A stretch of DNA of 64,000 bases from Mycobacteriaceae bacterium (GCA_019749805.1 JAIEPH010000011.1:62001-126000); one strand, 5' to 3'; positions 19,231 through 27,458 are shown, counted from the stretch's first letter. Numbers and translations: made by a program. The notes: a model not told the origin generated them from the sequence alone.

Positions 19231-19246
19231 TGTGACCGCAGTCACA
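19231..19246. promoter_or_regulatory. CRP-like operator at the sRNA promoter
   Basis: TGTGACCGCAGTCACA is a perfect palindrome matching the CRP/Cmr consensus TGTGA-N6-TCACA. It lies between convergent protein genes, so it makes sense only as a control site for a transcript starting here. Its centre is about 25 bp upstream of the predicted sRNA 5' end, over the -35 zone, which would suit repression. CRP control is inferred from the motif only. Confidence 0.5.
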
Positions 19247-19259
19247 CCAGGGCGATTTT

Positions 19260-20192
19260 TCAATCCCTTCCGTCCTTGGTTCGCAGCAGTGCGCGGGTGC
19301 GCGCACGCACCTCCGGTGAAGCATCGAAGATCGATGCGGTGAACTCGTCGACACCCGCTGCGCTCAGTTCGTCGAGGCGCTGTGACACGGTTTCCTCGTC
19401 GCCGATGATCGCGGCATCCTCGGGTCCGCCATACCCTTCGCGGTCGAGCATCGCGCGGTACGACGGCAGCGAACCGTAGATCGCGAACTCCTCTGCGGCT
19501 TGCCTACGCGCCCCGTCGACGTCGTCGGTCACGCTGATCGGCAGCGACGCGGCCACCCGCACCGCCGACTCCGGGCGGCCCGCCTCGGCCGCCGCACCGC
19601 GAAGTGTCGGCACGACATGTGCGGCAAGGGTCTTCGGTCCGGTCATCCAGGTGAGCGTCCCGGCTGTGCGCCGTCCCGCCAGCCGCAGCATCTGCGGACC
19701 GAGCGCGGCGAGGTATACGTCCGGTGCCGGTGCGCCGGGAATCTGCAGCGACCCGCGCGTCGTCCAGAATTCGCCGGTCGAATCCGCGGGCTGCCCCGCC
19801 AACAGCGGCTGCAGACAATCGAGATACTCACGCATCTGACGCACCGCCCTGTCCCACGAGATTCCCCACACCCCTTCGGTCACCATGCGATGGCTCATGC
19901 CGATACCGAGCGAGAACCGGCCGCCGCCGACGAGGCTGAGCGTGAGGGCGCGTTGGGCCAGCTGCATCGGGTGCTGCACCTGGATGGGTATGACGGCCGA
20001 GCCCACCTCGATGCCGTCGACCTCGCGCAGCGCGATGCCCAGCGCGATGGGCAGGTCGGCGTCGTAGGGAAGCTGAGCCATCCAGACCCTGCGGAAGCCC
20101 TCGTCGCGTAGCTTGGCGAGGTTGCGCACCAGCGAGTCGACGGGCGACGGTCCGGCGTTGTTCAGTCCGACGATGGAAAGGCTGATGTCCAT
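19260..20192 (-). CDS. LLM-class (F420-dependent type) oxidoreductase
   Basis: A luciferase-like monooxygenase fold protein of 310 residues from the ATG at 20192 (MDISLSIVG); an in-frame ATG at 20201 gives 313. Typical features are the N-terminal beta strand, AAGRRTAG-like barrel segments (LAGRRTAGTLTWMTGP) and the GGGRFSLGIGMSHR phosphate/F420-binding region. In mycobacteria such proteins usually use coenzyme F420; the substrate cannot be told. A much longer open frame continues upstream to 21260, but that part is antisense to the transporter and is not coding. The gene is absent from the M. tuberculosis fadA2-fadE5 interval, so this pair is an insertion relative to that genome. No Shine-Dalgarno is visible. 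Confidence 0.82.
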   Translation of the reverse strand: MDISLSIVGLNNAGPSPVDSLVRNLAKLRDEGFRRVWMAQLPYDADLPIALGIALREVDGIEVGSAVIPIQVQHPMQLAQRALTLSLVGGGRFSLGIGMSHRMVTEGVWGISWDRAVRQMREYLDCLQPLLAGQPADSTGEFWTTRGSLQIPGAPAPDVYLAALGPQMLRLAGRRTAGTLTWMTGPKTLAAHVVPTLRGAAAEAGRPESAVRVAASLPISVTDDVDGARRQAAEEFAIYGSLPSYRAMLDREGYGGPEDAAIIGDEETVSQRLDELSAAGVDEFTASIFDASPEVRARTRALLRTKDGRD

Positions 20193-20213
20193 ACCCGTCA
20201 TCGAAGCACGCGA

Positions 20214-21353
20214 ATGCGAACATACTTGCCGATGACGACCGAACTGGCTCGACTCCAACACTTCGGCCCCAACTGGTTCGCGTCGGTGATGGGCACGGGC
20301 ATCGTCGCCACCGCAGGTGCCACCCTGCCGATCCACATTCCCGGGCTGCACGTGTTCACGCGCGTCGTTTGGGTGGCGGCAGCGGTGCTGCTCGTGGTGC
20401 TCATCATCGCGGTGACGGTGCAACGCATTCGGCACCCGTCGGCCTCGCGCAGCCACGCCCGCAACCCTCAGATGGCGCACTTCTACGGCGCCGCTCCGAT
20501 GGCACTGCTGACGGTCGGATCGGGCGCCTTGCTGATCGGCAAGGATCTGATCGGCGAGCGCGTCGCCGTGGACCTGGCGTGGGTGTTGTGGACGGCGGGC
20601 ACCATCGGCGGGTTGTTCACCGCCGCGACCATCCCGTTCCTGATGTTCACGCAGATCAACGTCGAACCGGACGCGGCCTTCGGCGGCTGGCTCATGCCCG
20701 TCGTACCGCCGATGGTGTCCGCGGCGGGAGGCGCGCTGCTGATCCCCCATATGGCTGAAGGCACCGGCCGCACCACGATGCTGTACGGCTGCTACGCGAT
20801 GTTCGGGCTGTCCCTCGTCGCCGCGCTGATCATCATCTCGATGATCTGGAGCCGCCTCGCCCTCTACGGCACATCGGGAACCACCCGGGTGCCGACGCTG
20901 TGGATCGTGCTCGGCCCACTTGGTCAGGGCATCACCGCCGCGGGCCTGCTCGGTGCGAATGCGGCGTTGGCCGTCCCGCCGGAACTGGCCGGCGGGATGA
21001 ACGTGTTCGCGGTGTTGTTCGGTGTGCCCGTGTGGGGCTTCGCGGTGCTGTGGATCGTGCTGGCCACCGAACTCACCGTCCGCACACTGCGGCGCGGGAT
21101 GCCGTTCGCGCTGACGTGGTGGAGCCTGACCTTCCCCGTCGGCACGTTCGTCACCGGCACGACGCAGCTGGCGAACCACACCGGGCTGCCCGCGTTCCGG
21201 GTGGCCGCCGCGATCGCCTACCTCGCCCTGTTGGGGACATGGGGCTTGGTCGCGGTGCAAACCGCTCGCGGAAGCCTCGGCGGAGGCCTGTTCACTCCAC
21301 CTCCGGCCGCCGGGCCGATCAAGGCGAAAAAGGATCCGCCGCCCGGCGCCTAG
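20214..21353 (+). CDS. TDT-family (TehA/Mae1/SLAC1-like) transporter
   Basis: A polytopic membrane protein of 379 residues (about ten TM helices), with the family hallmark HFGPNWFASVMGTGIV near the N terminus. Members include the TehA tellurite-resistance channel, Mae1 malate permease and plant SLAC1 anion channels; the substrate here (C4-dicarboxylate, sulfite or anion) cannot be fixed from sequence. The start is ATG 20214 or the in-frame ATG 20232. It is divergent from the LLM gene with only about 20 bp between, so promoters overlap. The C terminus is a short basic cytoplasmic tail (IKAKKDPPPGA). A palindromic repeat begins 5 bp after the stop. Confidence 0.85.
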   Translation: MRTYLPMTTELARLQHFGPNWFASVMGTGIVATAGATLPIHIPGLHVFTRVVWVAAAVLLVVLIIAVTVQRIRHPSASRSHARNPQMAHFYGAAPMALLTVGSGALLIGKDLIGERVAVDLAWVLWTAGTIGGLFTAATIPFLMFTQINVEPDAAFGGWLMPVVPPMVSAAGGALLIPHMAEGTGRTTMLYGCYAMFGLSLVAALIIISMIWSRLALYGTSGTTRVPTLWIVLGPLGQGITAAGLLGANAALAVPPELAGGMNVFAVLFGVPVWGFAVLWIVLATELTVRTLRRGMPFALTWWSLTFPVGTFVTGTTQLANHTGLPAFRVAAAIAYLALLGTWGLVAVQTARGSLGGGLFTPPPAAGPIKAKKDPPPGA

Positions 21354-21358
21354 GCCGG

Positions 21359-21416
21359 CGAACGTGGGTTACCCGCACGCTTTGAGCCGGCTGGACGTGC
21401 CATGGGCCCACACTCG
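21359..21416. repeat. 58-bp palindromic repeat, copy 1
   Basis: Begins right after the TDT stop. The first 22 bases (opening CGAACGTGGGTTACCC) are identical to 39891-39912, and ACGTGC plus GCCCACACTCG recur at the same spacing near the end. It has imperfect terminal dyads (CGAACGTGGG against the complement of GCCCACACTCG) and inner GCACG/CGTGC arms, as in a REP- or MITE-like hairpin element. Confidence 0.6.
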
Positions 21417-21536
21417 CGGAAAATACGGTTAAGAGCCCCGTGCTGACGTCGGGTCGGGGGGTCAGACGCCAACACGGAGCTATCCGGTGTATCGACGGCT
21501 CCTACGGAGCCGTTACACGCTTTACCGAAATACTTC
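21417..21536. other. Intergenic tail between convergent TDT and fadA2 genes
   Basis: Holds a perfect 8-bp hairpin ACGGCTCC-tac-GGAGCCGT (21495-21513), 23 bp beyond the fadA2 stop. It could terminate fadA2 but has no T run. Nothing else recognised. Confidence 0.35.
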
Positions 21537-22844
21537 TCAGGCCTCGAGAATCGCCGCCACGCCCTGGCCGCCAGCTGCGCAGATCGATATCAAACCGCGA
21601 ACCGGACCGCCCGTCTGCTTCTTCTTTTCGGCCAATTGCTTGGCCAGCTGCGCAACAATCCGACCGCCGGTCGCGGCGAACGGATGGCCCGCTGCCAGCG
21701 ACGATCCGTTGACGTTGAGCTTGGACCTGTCGAGGCTGCCCAACGCCTGGTCGAGACCGAGTCGCTCCTTGCAGTACTCCTCGGACTCCCAGGCCGCCAG
21801 TGTGGCGAGGACCACAGAGGCGAACGCCTCGTGAATCTCGTAGAAGTCGAAGTCGCCAAGGCTCAGGCCATTTCGCGCCAGCAGCCGAGGTACCGCGTAG
21901 GTGGGCGCCATCAACAAGCCGTCCTCGCCGTTGACGTAGTCGACCGCCGCGGTTTCACCGTCGACGAAATATGCCAGCGGCTCGATTCCGCGAGCGGACG
22001 CCCACTCGTCGGTGCCCAGCAGCGCCACCGAGGCGCCGTCGGTCAGCGGGGTCGAGTTGCCCGCCGTCATCGTCGCGTCGCCGGCCTTCACGCCGAACAC
22101 CGGCTTGAGCTTGGCCAGCTTCTCGGCCGAGGAATCGGCGCGCAGATTGTTGTCGCGGTAGACGCCGAGGAATCCGGTGACGAGATCGTCGAAGAACCCT
22201 CGGTCGTAGGCGGCAGACATATTCCGGTGGCTGGCCGCCGCCAGCTCGTCCTGATCGACGCGCTTGACGCCCATCTTCTTCGCGGTGATTGCGGCGTGCT
22301 CACCCATCGACAGCCCCGTGCGCGGCTCGCTGTTGACCGGGATCTCCACACCGAGCGACGCAGGCAGCTTGCCGACCAGCTTGAGCCGGTCGACGTTGGA
22401 CTTCGAACGTCGCAACCCGAGCAGTACACGTCGCAGGTCGTCGCCGAACGCGATCGGAGCGTCGGAGGCGGTATCAACACCCCCTGCCGCGGCCACCTCG
22501 TAGCGGCCGGCGGCGACACCGTCGGCGGCGGCGATGGTGGCCTGCAACCCCGTCCCGCAGGCCTGCTGAATATCGAATGCCGGGGTGTAGGCCGACAACG
22601 AGCTGCCCAGTACGCACTCCCGCATCAAGTTGAAGTCGCGGCTGTGCTTGAGCACCGCGCCGCCGATCACGGCACCCAGCGTCTCGCCCGCCAGGTTGTA
22701 GCGGTCGATCAGGCCGTCCAGCGCGGCGGTGAACATGTCCTGGTTGGACGCGTGGGCGTACGCGCCGTCCGAGCGTGCGAACGGAATTCTGTTGCCGCCG
22801 AGAATTGCGACCCGTCGACGGGTATCTCTAGCCATGAGACCCAT
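21537..22844 (-). CDS. fadA2: Acetyl-CoA acyltransferase (thiolase) FadA2
   Basis: A thiolase of about 435 residues that cleaves 3-ketoacyl-CoA in the last step of beta-oxidation. The active-site cysteine is in QQACGTGLQA (residue 96 from the chosen start), the His in AAGHPFAATGGR and the second Cys in SICAAGGQG. The start is taken as ATG 22844, which has AAGG 9 bases upstream (complement of 22854-22857). An in-frame GTG at 22853 overlaps that site, and ATG 22835 is a third option. Divergent from fabG4 over a 38-bp gap that contains a palindromic operator. Order and partners match Rv0243. Confidence 0.92.
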   Translation of the reverse strand: MGLMARDTRRRVAILGGNRIPFARSDGAYAHASNQDMFTAALDGLIDRYNLAGETLGAVIGGAVLKHSRDFNLMRECVLGSSLSAYTPAFDIQQACGTGLQATIAAADGVAAGRYEVAAAGGVDTASDAPIAFGDDLRRVLLGLRRSKSNVDRLKLVGKLPASLGVEIPVNSEPRTGLSMGEHAAITAKKMGVKRVDQDELAAASHRNMSAAYDRGFFDDLVTGFLGVYRDNNLRADSSAEKLAKLKPVFGVKAGDATMTAGNSTPLTDGASVALLGTDEWASARGIEPLAYFVDGETAAVDYVNGEDGLLMAPTYAVPRLLARNGLSLGDFDFYEIHEAFASVVLATLAAWESEEYCKERLGLDQALGSLDRSKLNVNGSSLAAGHPFAATGGRIVAQLAKQLAEKKKQTGGPVRGLISICAAGGQGVAAILEA

Positions 22845-22857
22845 AGTACCCACCCTT

Positions 22858-22873
22858 CTTACTCTGGAGTAAG
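22858..22873. promoter_or_regulatory. TetR-type operator between fadA2 and fabG4
   Basis: CTTACTCTGGAGTAAG has perfect 7-bp arms and a 2-bp centre. It occupies most of the short gap between the divergent fadA2 and fabG4 starts, so one bound dimer would block both. A near-identical dyad, CTTACTCTTGAGTGAT, overlaps the start of the tetR gene at 27423-27438. Control by that TetR is inferred from the shared motif. Confidence 0.65.
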
Positions 22874-22882
22874 TTCGTCCCC

Positions 22883-24238
22883 ATGGCTACCGATCTGTAC
22901 TCGCAACTCGTCCACTCGACGCCCGGATCGTTCCTCGCCAAGCAGCTGGGCATCCCGCAGCCCGAGACGCTGCGCCGCCACAGAGCAGGCGACGCGCCAC
23001 TGTCAGGCACGCTGCTGATCGGCGGTGAGGGCCGCGTGGTCGAACCGCTGCGGACCGCGCTGTCCGAGGACTACGACGTCGTCTCCAACAACCTCGGCGG
23101 CCGCTGGGCCGACTCGTTCGGTGGGCTGGTGTACGACGCCACCGGCATCACCGCACCCGTCGACCTCAAGGGCCTTTACAAGTTCTTCACGCCGCTGCTG
23201 CGCAACCTCGGGCCGTCGGGACGCGTCGTCGTCATCGGGACCACCCCCGATGAGGCCGGCAGCGTGACCGAACGCATCGCGCAGCGCGCGCTCGAGGGAT
23301 TCACGCGTTCGCTCGGCAAGGAGATGCGGCGCGGCGCCACCGTGAACCTCGTGTACCTGGCGGCCGGCGCGAAGCCCGCCGCGACCGGCCTCGAGTCGAC
23401 ACTGCGGTTCCTGCTCTCGGGAAAGTCCGCCTACGTCGACGGGCAGGTGTTCCGGGTCGGTGCCGACGATTCGGTGCCGCCCGCGGACTGGGATCGGCCA
23501 CTCGACGGCAAGATCGCCTTGGTCACCGGTGCGGCGCGCGGTATCGGTGCCACAATCGCCGACGTGTTCGCACGTGACGGTGCCAGCGTCATCGTCGTCG
23601 ACGTCGAGGGCGCCCACGACGATCTCGGGAAGGTCGCATCGAAGGTCGGCGCGACCGCGCTGACGCTCGACGTCACGGCCGACGACGCGGTGGACCGCAT
23701 TGCCGAACACCTGCGCGAGCACTACCACGGCTCGCGCCTCGACATCCTCGTCAACAATGCGGGCATCACCCGCGACAAGCTCCTCGCCAACATGGACGAA
23801 GCCCGCTGGGACGCCGTCATGGCCGTCAATCTCCTTGCCCCGCTTCGTCTTACCGAAGGCCTGGTGGACAACGGGACGATCGGCGAGGGCGGCAGGGTCG
23901 TCGGGTTGTCGTCGATGGCCGGCATCGCAGGCAACCGCGGCCAGACGAACTACGCCGCCACGAAGGCGGGCATGATCGGGCTGACCGACGCGCTGTCCGC
24001 CGAGTATGGCGACAAGGGCATCACCGTCAACGCTGTCGCGCCCGGCTTCATCGAGACCAAGATGACCGAGGCCATCCCGCTGGCGACGCGCGAGGTGGGA
24101 CGCCGGCTCAACTCGTTGTATCAGGGCGGCCAGCCGGTCGACGTCGCCGAGACCATCGCCTATTTCGCCAGCCCCGCATCGAATGCCGTCACGGGCAACA
24201 CGATCCGGGTATGCGGCCAGGCCATGCTGGGGGCGTGA
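22883..24238 (+). CDS. fabG4: High-molecular-weight 3-ketoacyl-ACP/CoA reductase FabG4
   Basis: 451 residues against 454 in M. tuberculosis. The N-terminal half is a flavodoxin-like Rossmann domain, the C-terminal half a short-chain reductase with cofactor motif GAARGIG and catalytic S344, Y357 and K361 (in the segment around NYAATKAG), equivalent to S347/Y360/K364 of the tuberculosis enzyme. Known function: NADH-dependent reduction of 3-ketoacyl-CoA or its reverse. The ATG at 22883 lies 9 bp from the operator, whose GGAG is the only ribosome-site candidate. It overlaps htdX by four bases (GTGA), suggesting translational coupling and a paired dehydrogenase/hydratase role. Confidence 0.93.
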   Translation: MATDLYSQLVHSTPGSFLAKQLGIPQPETLRRHRAGDAPLSGTLLIGGEGRVVEPLRTALSEDYDVVSNNLGGRWADSFGGLVYDATGITAPVDLKGLYKFFTPLLRNLGPSGRVVVIGTTPDEAGSVTERIAQRALEGFTRSLGKEMRRGATVNLVYLAAGAKPAATGLESTLRFLLSGKSAYVDGQVFRVGADDSVPPADWDRPLDGKIALVTGAARGIGATIADVFARDGASVIVVDVEGAHDDLGKVASKVGATALTLDVTADDAVDRIAEHLREHYHGSRLDILVNNAGITRDKLLANMDEARWDAVMAVNLLAPLRLTEGLVDNGTIGEGGRVVGLSSMAGIAGNRGQTNYAATKAGMIGLTDALSAEYGDKGITVNAVAPGFIETKMTEAIPLATREVGRRLNSLYQGGQPVDVAETIAYFASPASNAVTGNTIRVCGQAMLGA

Positions 24239-25068
24239 GCGCGATGAACAACATGCTCCGCGCGGCCGTGGGTGCGCTGCCGTTCATCCCGCGCGACGAG
24301 TCGCTGCCGGACCGTACCCTGACCGTCGATGATCTGCCGATCGACAGCGCGAACGTGGCGGCCTACGCCGCGGTGACCGGGCTGCGATTCGGCGACACCG
24401 TGCCGCTGACCTATCCGTTCGCGCTGACGTTTCCGACCGTCATGTCGTTGGTCACCGGCTTCGACTTCCCTTTCGCTGCCCTGGGTTCGGTGCACATCGA
24501 GAACCACATCACGCAGCACCGCCCGATCGCGGTGACCGACTCCGTGTCGGTGCGGGTGCACGCCGAGAACCTGCGTGAGCACCGACGCGGCCTGCTCGTC
24601 GACATCATCACCGAGGTGAACGTCGGCAACGAGACCGCATGGCATCAGGTGACGACCTTCCTGCATCAGCAGAAGACCAGCCTCTCCGACGAGCCGAAGC
24701 CGCCGCCACAGAAGCAACCGAAGTTGGGTCCCCCGAACGCGGTGCTGCGCATCACGCCAGGCCAGATCAGGCACTACGCATCCGTCGGCGGGGACCACAA
24801 CCCGATTCACACCAACCCGATCGCGGCCAAGCTGTTCGGCTTCCCGACGGTGATCGCACACGGAATGTTCAGTGCCGCAGCGGTTCTGGCGAATATCGAG
24901 GGCCAACTGCCCGGCGCGGTGAAGTATTCGGTGCGGTTCGTCAAGCCGGTGGTGTTGCCTGCGCGGGCAAACCTCTACGTCGAGCGTGGAACCGACGGCT
25001 GGGAGCTGGCGCTGCGCCACGCCGCCAAGGGCGATCCCCATCTGTTGGGTTCGGTCACCGCGCCGTAG
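24235..25068 (+). CDS. htdX: (R)-specific 3-hydroxyacyl dehydratase HtdX
   Basis: MaoC/hydratase-2 family, 277 residues from GTG 24235, which overlaps the fabG4 stop as GTGA; an in-frame ATG at 24244 gives 274. The C-terminal hotdog carries the hydratase-2 signature with the catalytic Asp and His ([19 protein letters not shown], then AHGMF). It reversibly hydrates trans-2-enoyl thioesters, pairing with FabG4 in fatty-acid elongation or degradation. In M. tuberculosis the neighbouring Rv0239-Rv0240 toxin-antitoxin genes follow; here they are absent and an IS element begins 20 bp after the stop. Confidence 0.92.
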   Translation: MSAMNNMLRAAVGALPFIPRDESLPDRTLTVDDLPIDSANVAAYAAVTGLRFGDTVPLTYPFALTFPTVMSLVTGFDFPFAALGSVHIENHITQHRPIAVTDSVSVRVHAENLREHRRGLLVDIITEVNVGNETAWHQVTTFLHQQKTSLSDEPKPPPQKQPKLGPPNAVLRITPGQIRHYASVGGDHNPIHTNPIAAKLFGFPTVIAHGMFSAAAVLANIEGQLPGAVKYSVRFVKPVVLPARANLYVERGTDGWELALRHAAKGDPHLLGSVTAP

Positions 25069-25088
25069 TGGTCGTGCTGATACGTCTT

Positions 25089-25120
25089 AGTGGTCTCGCC
25101 CGTAAGTTCGTCGGGGGTCA
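25089..25120 (+). repeat. Left terminal inverted repeat of the IS630 element
   Basis: 32 bp, identical to the reverse complement of 26704-26735. The transposase stop codon (complement of 25118-25120) is its last three bases. Confidence 0.9.
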
Positions 25121-26257
25121 TGCTGCTTGTGGCTGATGGTCGATTCTGGTGAGTAGGTCGTCGAGGTCGGTGGTGGTGAACTTCCATTTGAACGGTCGAG
25201 CGGTGTGGTTGTAGTGGATCTCGAATGCGCTCAGCCTGGCAGCGATTTCGTTGGTGTCGGTGAAATCGTTGGGGGAAACCACTTTCCGTTGCACGATGGA
25301 GAAGTAGATCTCGATCTGGTTGAGCCATGAGGCGTGGATCGGGGTGTGCACCATGATCGCGTTGGGGAACTGGGCGGCCAGGCGGTCGATGGCTTTTTGG
25401 CCGCGGTGTGAGGAACCGTTGTCGACGATCCAGAACACCCGGGCAGCGGATGCGTAGGGCTGCTGGGTCATGACCTGGGTGACCAGGGCGGTGAACGCTG
25501 CGATGCCGGTGCGCTCTTCGCAGCGACCGAACACCTGGGCGCGGTGCACGTCGTAGGCGGCGAGGTAGGCGATCGCGCCGCGGCGCTTGTAGGTGTGGTT
25601 GACGCGCATCGTGCGCGAGCGCCCCGGTGGCAGTGTCCGGTGGCAGCGGCACCGCGCCTGGATGGAGGTCTTCTCATCGGCGGAGATCACGAAATCGTTG
25701 TCGGTTAACGGTTTCTGATCCCATGTTCGGGCGTACAGGTCGAGCACCCGGGCGGCTTTGGCGGCGAATTCGGGGTCGGCGATGGTGATCCAGGACCGGT
25801 GCTGCCATGGTTTGAGGGCGTCTTGGGACAGCCAGCGACGCACCGTGCTCGCCGCCACCGAGGTGGCGATCCCGTCAGCGACCGCGCGGCGGGCCAGCTC
25901 AGGGCACGACCACCGTGCCAGCGGCTCATCGACCTGTTCCGGTGGCGTGCACGCCAGCGCCTTCACCTGAGCGACCTGCTCGGCGGTGAAGACCGGTGGC
26001 CGACCGGAGCGCCGTGCATCGGCCAGGGCCGCGACCTGCGGTGAGGATGCCCATCGGTGCCGCCATTTGCGCACGGTGTCGCAGGTGATGCCCAGTGCAA
26101 CCGCGATCGCGGCGTTCGACCACCGGTCGGCGGCGCGCAGCACGATCAGGGCGCGCTGGACCACCCGCTGTTCGGTGCGCCCGGCCCGCACCAGGCGGGT
26201 CAGTGCGCGGCGTTGGTGACCGGTCACCCGGACCGGTTCGGCTTCGATCAACGACAT
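25118..26257 (-). CDS. IS630-family DDE transposase
   Basis: 379 residues. N-terminal helix-turn-helix region (about 30-70, with the segment ALGITCDTVRKWRHRW) and a second winged/HTH part to about 145, then a DDE catalytic domain: D194 in ISADEK, D279 in WIVDNGSSHRG and E316 in WLNQIEIYFS. D279 and E316 are 37 apart, within the IS630/Tc1 range. The reading frame is complete from ATG to a TGA in the terminal repeat, so the enzyme is probably functional. Divergent from the passenger gene across 107 bp. Confidence 0.93.
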   Translation of the reverse strand: MSLIEAEPVRVTGHQRRALTRLVRAGRTEQRVVQRALIVLRAADRWSNAAIAVALGITCDTVRKWRHRWASSPQVAALADARRSGRPPVFTAEQVAQVKALACTPPEQVDEPLARWSCPELARRAVADGIATSVAASTVRRWLSQDALKPWQHRSWITIADPEFAAKAARVLDLYARTWDQKPLTDNDFVISADEKTSIQARCRCHRTLPPGRSRTMRVNHTYKRRGAIAYLAAYDVHRAQVFGRCEERTGIAAFTALVTQVMTQQPYASAARVFWIVDNGSSHRGQKAIDRLAAQFPNAIMVHTPIHASWLNQIEIYFSIVQRKVVSPNDFTDTNEIAARLSAFEIHYNHTARPFKWKFTTTDLDDLLTRIDHQPQAA

Positions 26258-26309
26258 TTGCTTGCCCCCACAGAAGTCACATCAGCCACAATGGTCACTT
26301 CAGTCTCGA

Positions 26310-26340
26310 GTGTCGCGAGGATGATCCTGGCCCGCGACAC
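26310..26340. repeat. Nested palindrome in the IS divergent promoter region
   Basis: Arms GTGTCGCG (26310-26317) and CGCGACAC (26333-26340) enclose a second perfect palindrome AGGATGATCCT (26318-26328). It lies 24 bp before the passenger start and 52 bp upstream of the transposase start. It could be an operator or an RNA hairpin limiting expression. Confidence 0.5.
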
Positions 26341-26364
26341 ACCGGTCGGGCAGGATTTGCGGGC

Positions 26365-26706
26365 ATGGCCTCACCACCGCAGTCCACCAAGACCTCCCTG
26401 CAGCAGCGACTGTCAGCACGGGCCCGAGCACGGTGGCCCCAGATCGCAGCGGTACAGGTCCGTTTCCGCGCCCAGTTCGCCTATATCGCTGCCGAACTGG
26501 CCGACGAGCAGGTACTGCCGCTGATGCGGCTGCGTTACGGCGGATCCGCATCCAGCTGGGGTTTCGCGGTCTATCTCGCCAGCAAGGACGGCTACGAGGA
26601 TTCCGTCCTGGCCAGCGGGTTCACTGCCGGCACACCCGAAGACGCACTCGACACCGCGTGCGGCCTCTACCTCGACGACCCAACCACCTGGACCGACCCC
26701 ACCTGA
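26365..26706 (+). CDS. Passenger protein of the IS630 element, unknown function
   Basis: A 113-residue protein that I cannot assign to a characterised family. The N terminus is basic (TSLQQRLSARARARW); the rest is a compact acidic domain with LRYGGSASSWGFAVYLASKD and GTPEDALDTACGLYLDD. No signal peptide, TM helix or obvious catalytic motif. I recall similar small hypothetical proteins in actinobacteria, but cannot verify this. It starts at ATG 26365 and its stop TGA is the inner end of the right terminal repeat, exactly mirroring the transposase. It therefore moves with the element and is either an accessory transposition factor or a true passenger. Confidence 0.7.
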   Translation: MASPPQSTKTSLQQRLSARARARWPQIAAVQVRFRAQFAYIAAELADEQVLPLMRLRYGGSASSWGFAVYLASKDGYEDSVLASGFTAGTPEDALDTACGLYLDDPTTWTDPT

Positions 26707-26735
26707 CCCCCGACGAACTTACGGGCGAGACCACT
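26704..26735 (-). repeat. Right terminal inverted repeat of the IS630 element
   Basis: 32 bp, perfect inverse of the left repeat. Its inner TGA (26704-26706) is the passenger stop codon; its outer base joins the tetR stop codon. Confidence 0.9.
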
Positions 26736-27424
26736 TAGCCGGCGGTGATCGCCGTCGCGTCCTTATTCGACCCCGGGTCGTCCCCCTGGCCTCCGGCCGG
26801 GAGGTGCCCCCAACGCTCCTGCCCGCCGATGTCGGACTGCTTGCCCTTCAGTCCACGCCAGAACAGGTTGATCATCAGTTCCGCGGCTTCGTCCACGGAG
26901 GCGTCGCCGGTGCTGACGCGGGCGGCCACGGCCTCGCCCGCCCCCACCAGCGCGACGGCCATCATGTCGAAGTCGGTGCCCGGCTCAGGATTGCGCGTGC
27001 CCGCCCTTAGCAGCCGGCCGACGAGGTCGATGATCCGCTCGCGGCCCTCGCGCACAGTGTGGGCGAACGCCTGCGAACTGGTGGCTTGGTTGTAAAGCAC
27101 CATCCACGACGCCCGGTTGGTGTCGATGTAGGTGAGAAACGCCAGAACAGCGTTGCGCAGCAGGTCTTTCGGGCTCTGCGTGAAATCGATCTTGTCGCGC
27201 ACATCTTCGACGAATCGGGACAACTCGCGGTTCAGGCACGCACCGAACAGCTCCTCTTTGGAGCCGTAGTAGAGGTACAGCATGGGTTTGGAGATCTTGG
27301 CTTCGGTGGCGATGGCATCCATCGACGTCTCGTGGTAGCCGTTCACCGAGAAAATCTGCACGGCGGCATCGAGCATTTGTTGCTCGCGCACCGCGCGTGG
27401 CAACCGCTTCGTTCCACCTGCCAT
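26735..27424 (-). CDS. TetR-family regulator, Rv0238-like
   Basis: About 229 residues. The HTH is at about residues 20-65 (EQQMLDAAVQIFSVNGYHETS, then KISKPMLYLYYGSKEELF). The ligand domain follows, with a poorly ordered C-terminal tail. ATG 27424 is chosen; GTG 27427 is one codon earlier. A CTTACTC dyad overlaps these start codons, so the protein probably represses its own gene and, through a matching site, fadA2 and fabG4; it may be a fatty acyl-CoA sensor. Its stop codon TAA straddles the IS right border, but the same TAA would be expected without the insertion if the target was TA. Confidence 0.87.
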   Translation of the reverse strand: MAGGTKRLPRAVREQQMLDAAVQIFSVNGYHETSMDAIATEAKISKPMLYLYYGSKEELFGACLNRELSRFVEDVRDKIDFTQSPKDLLRNAVLAFLTYIDTNRASWMVLYNQATSSQAFAHTVREGRERIIDLVGRLLRAGTRNPEPGTDFDMMAVALVGAGEAVAARVSTGDASVDEAAELMINLFWRGLKGKQSDIGGQERWGHLPAGGQGDDPGSNKDATAITAG

Positions 27425-27438
27425 CACTCAAGAGTAAG
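27423..27438. promoter_or_regulatory. Autoregulatory TetR-type operator
   Basis: Read on the minus strand, CTTACTCTTGAGTGAT matches CTTACTCTGGAGTAAG at 22858-22873 except for the centre and the distal end. It overlaps the tetR start codon, so binding would block transcription and the site would lie at the very 5' end of the mRNA. Confidence 0.6.
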
Positions 27439-27458
27439 CAATAAGCGGACTCTGGGCG

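Larger units (their letters stand above)
25089..26735. mobile_element. IS630-family insertion element with a passenger gene
   Basis: The element is 1647 bp, bounded by perfect 32-bp inverted repeats at 25089-25120 and 26704-26735 (outer end AGTGGTCTCGCCCG). TA dinucleotides sit at 25088-25089 and 26736-26737, in keeping with the TA target of IS630 elements, though one TA overlaps the left repeat by a base. It contains a DDE transposase (minus) and a divergent 113-residue passenger (plus). Both coding regions end on the TGA that forms the innermost bases of the two repeats. It is intact and probably recent, since the repeats are identical. It sits between htdX and tetR and breaks neither. Confidence 0.9.

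Noticed and set aside
20193..21260. Upstream extension of the LLM gene to 666 codons
   Set aside because: The extra part is antisense to the TDT transporter and low in complexity; the LLM domain begins at about 20192.
21495..21513. Hairpin after fadA2 as a strong terminator
   Set aside because: Perfect 8-bp stem, but no T run in either direction; left as a weak candidate only.
25069..25088. Remains of the Rv0239-Rv0240 toxin-antitoxin genes next to htdX
   Set aside because: Only 20 bp lie between htdX and the IS, and nothing resembling VapBC is seen on the other side.
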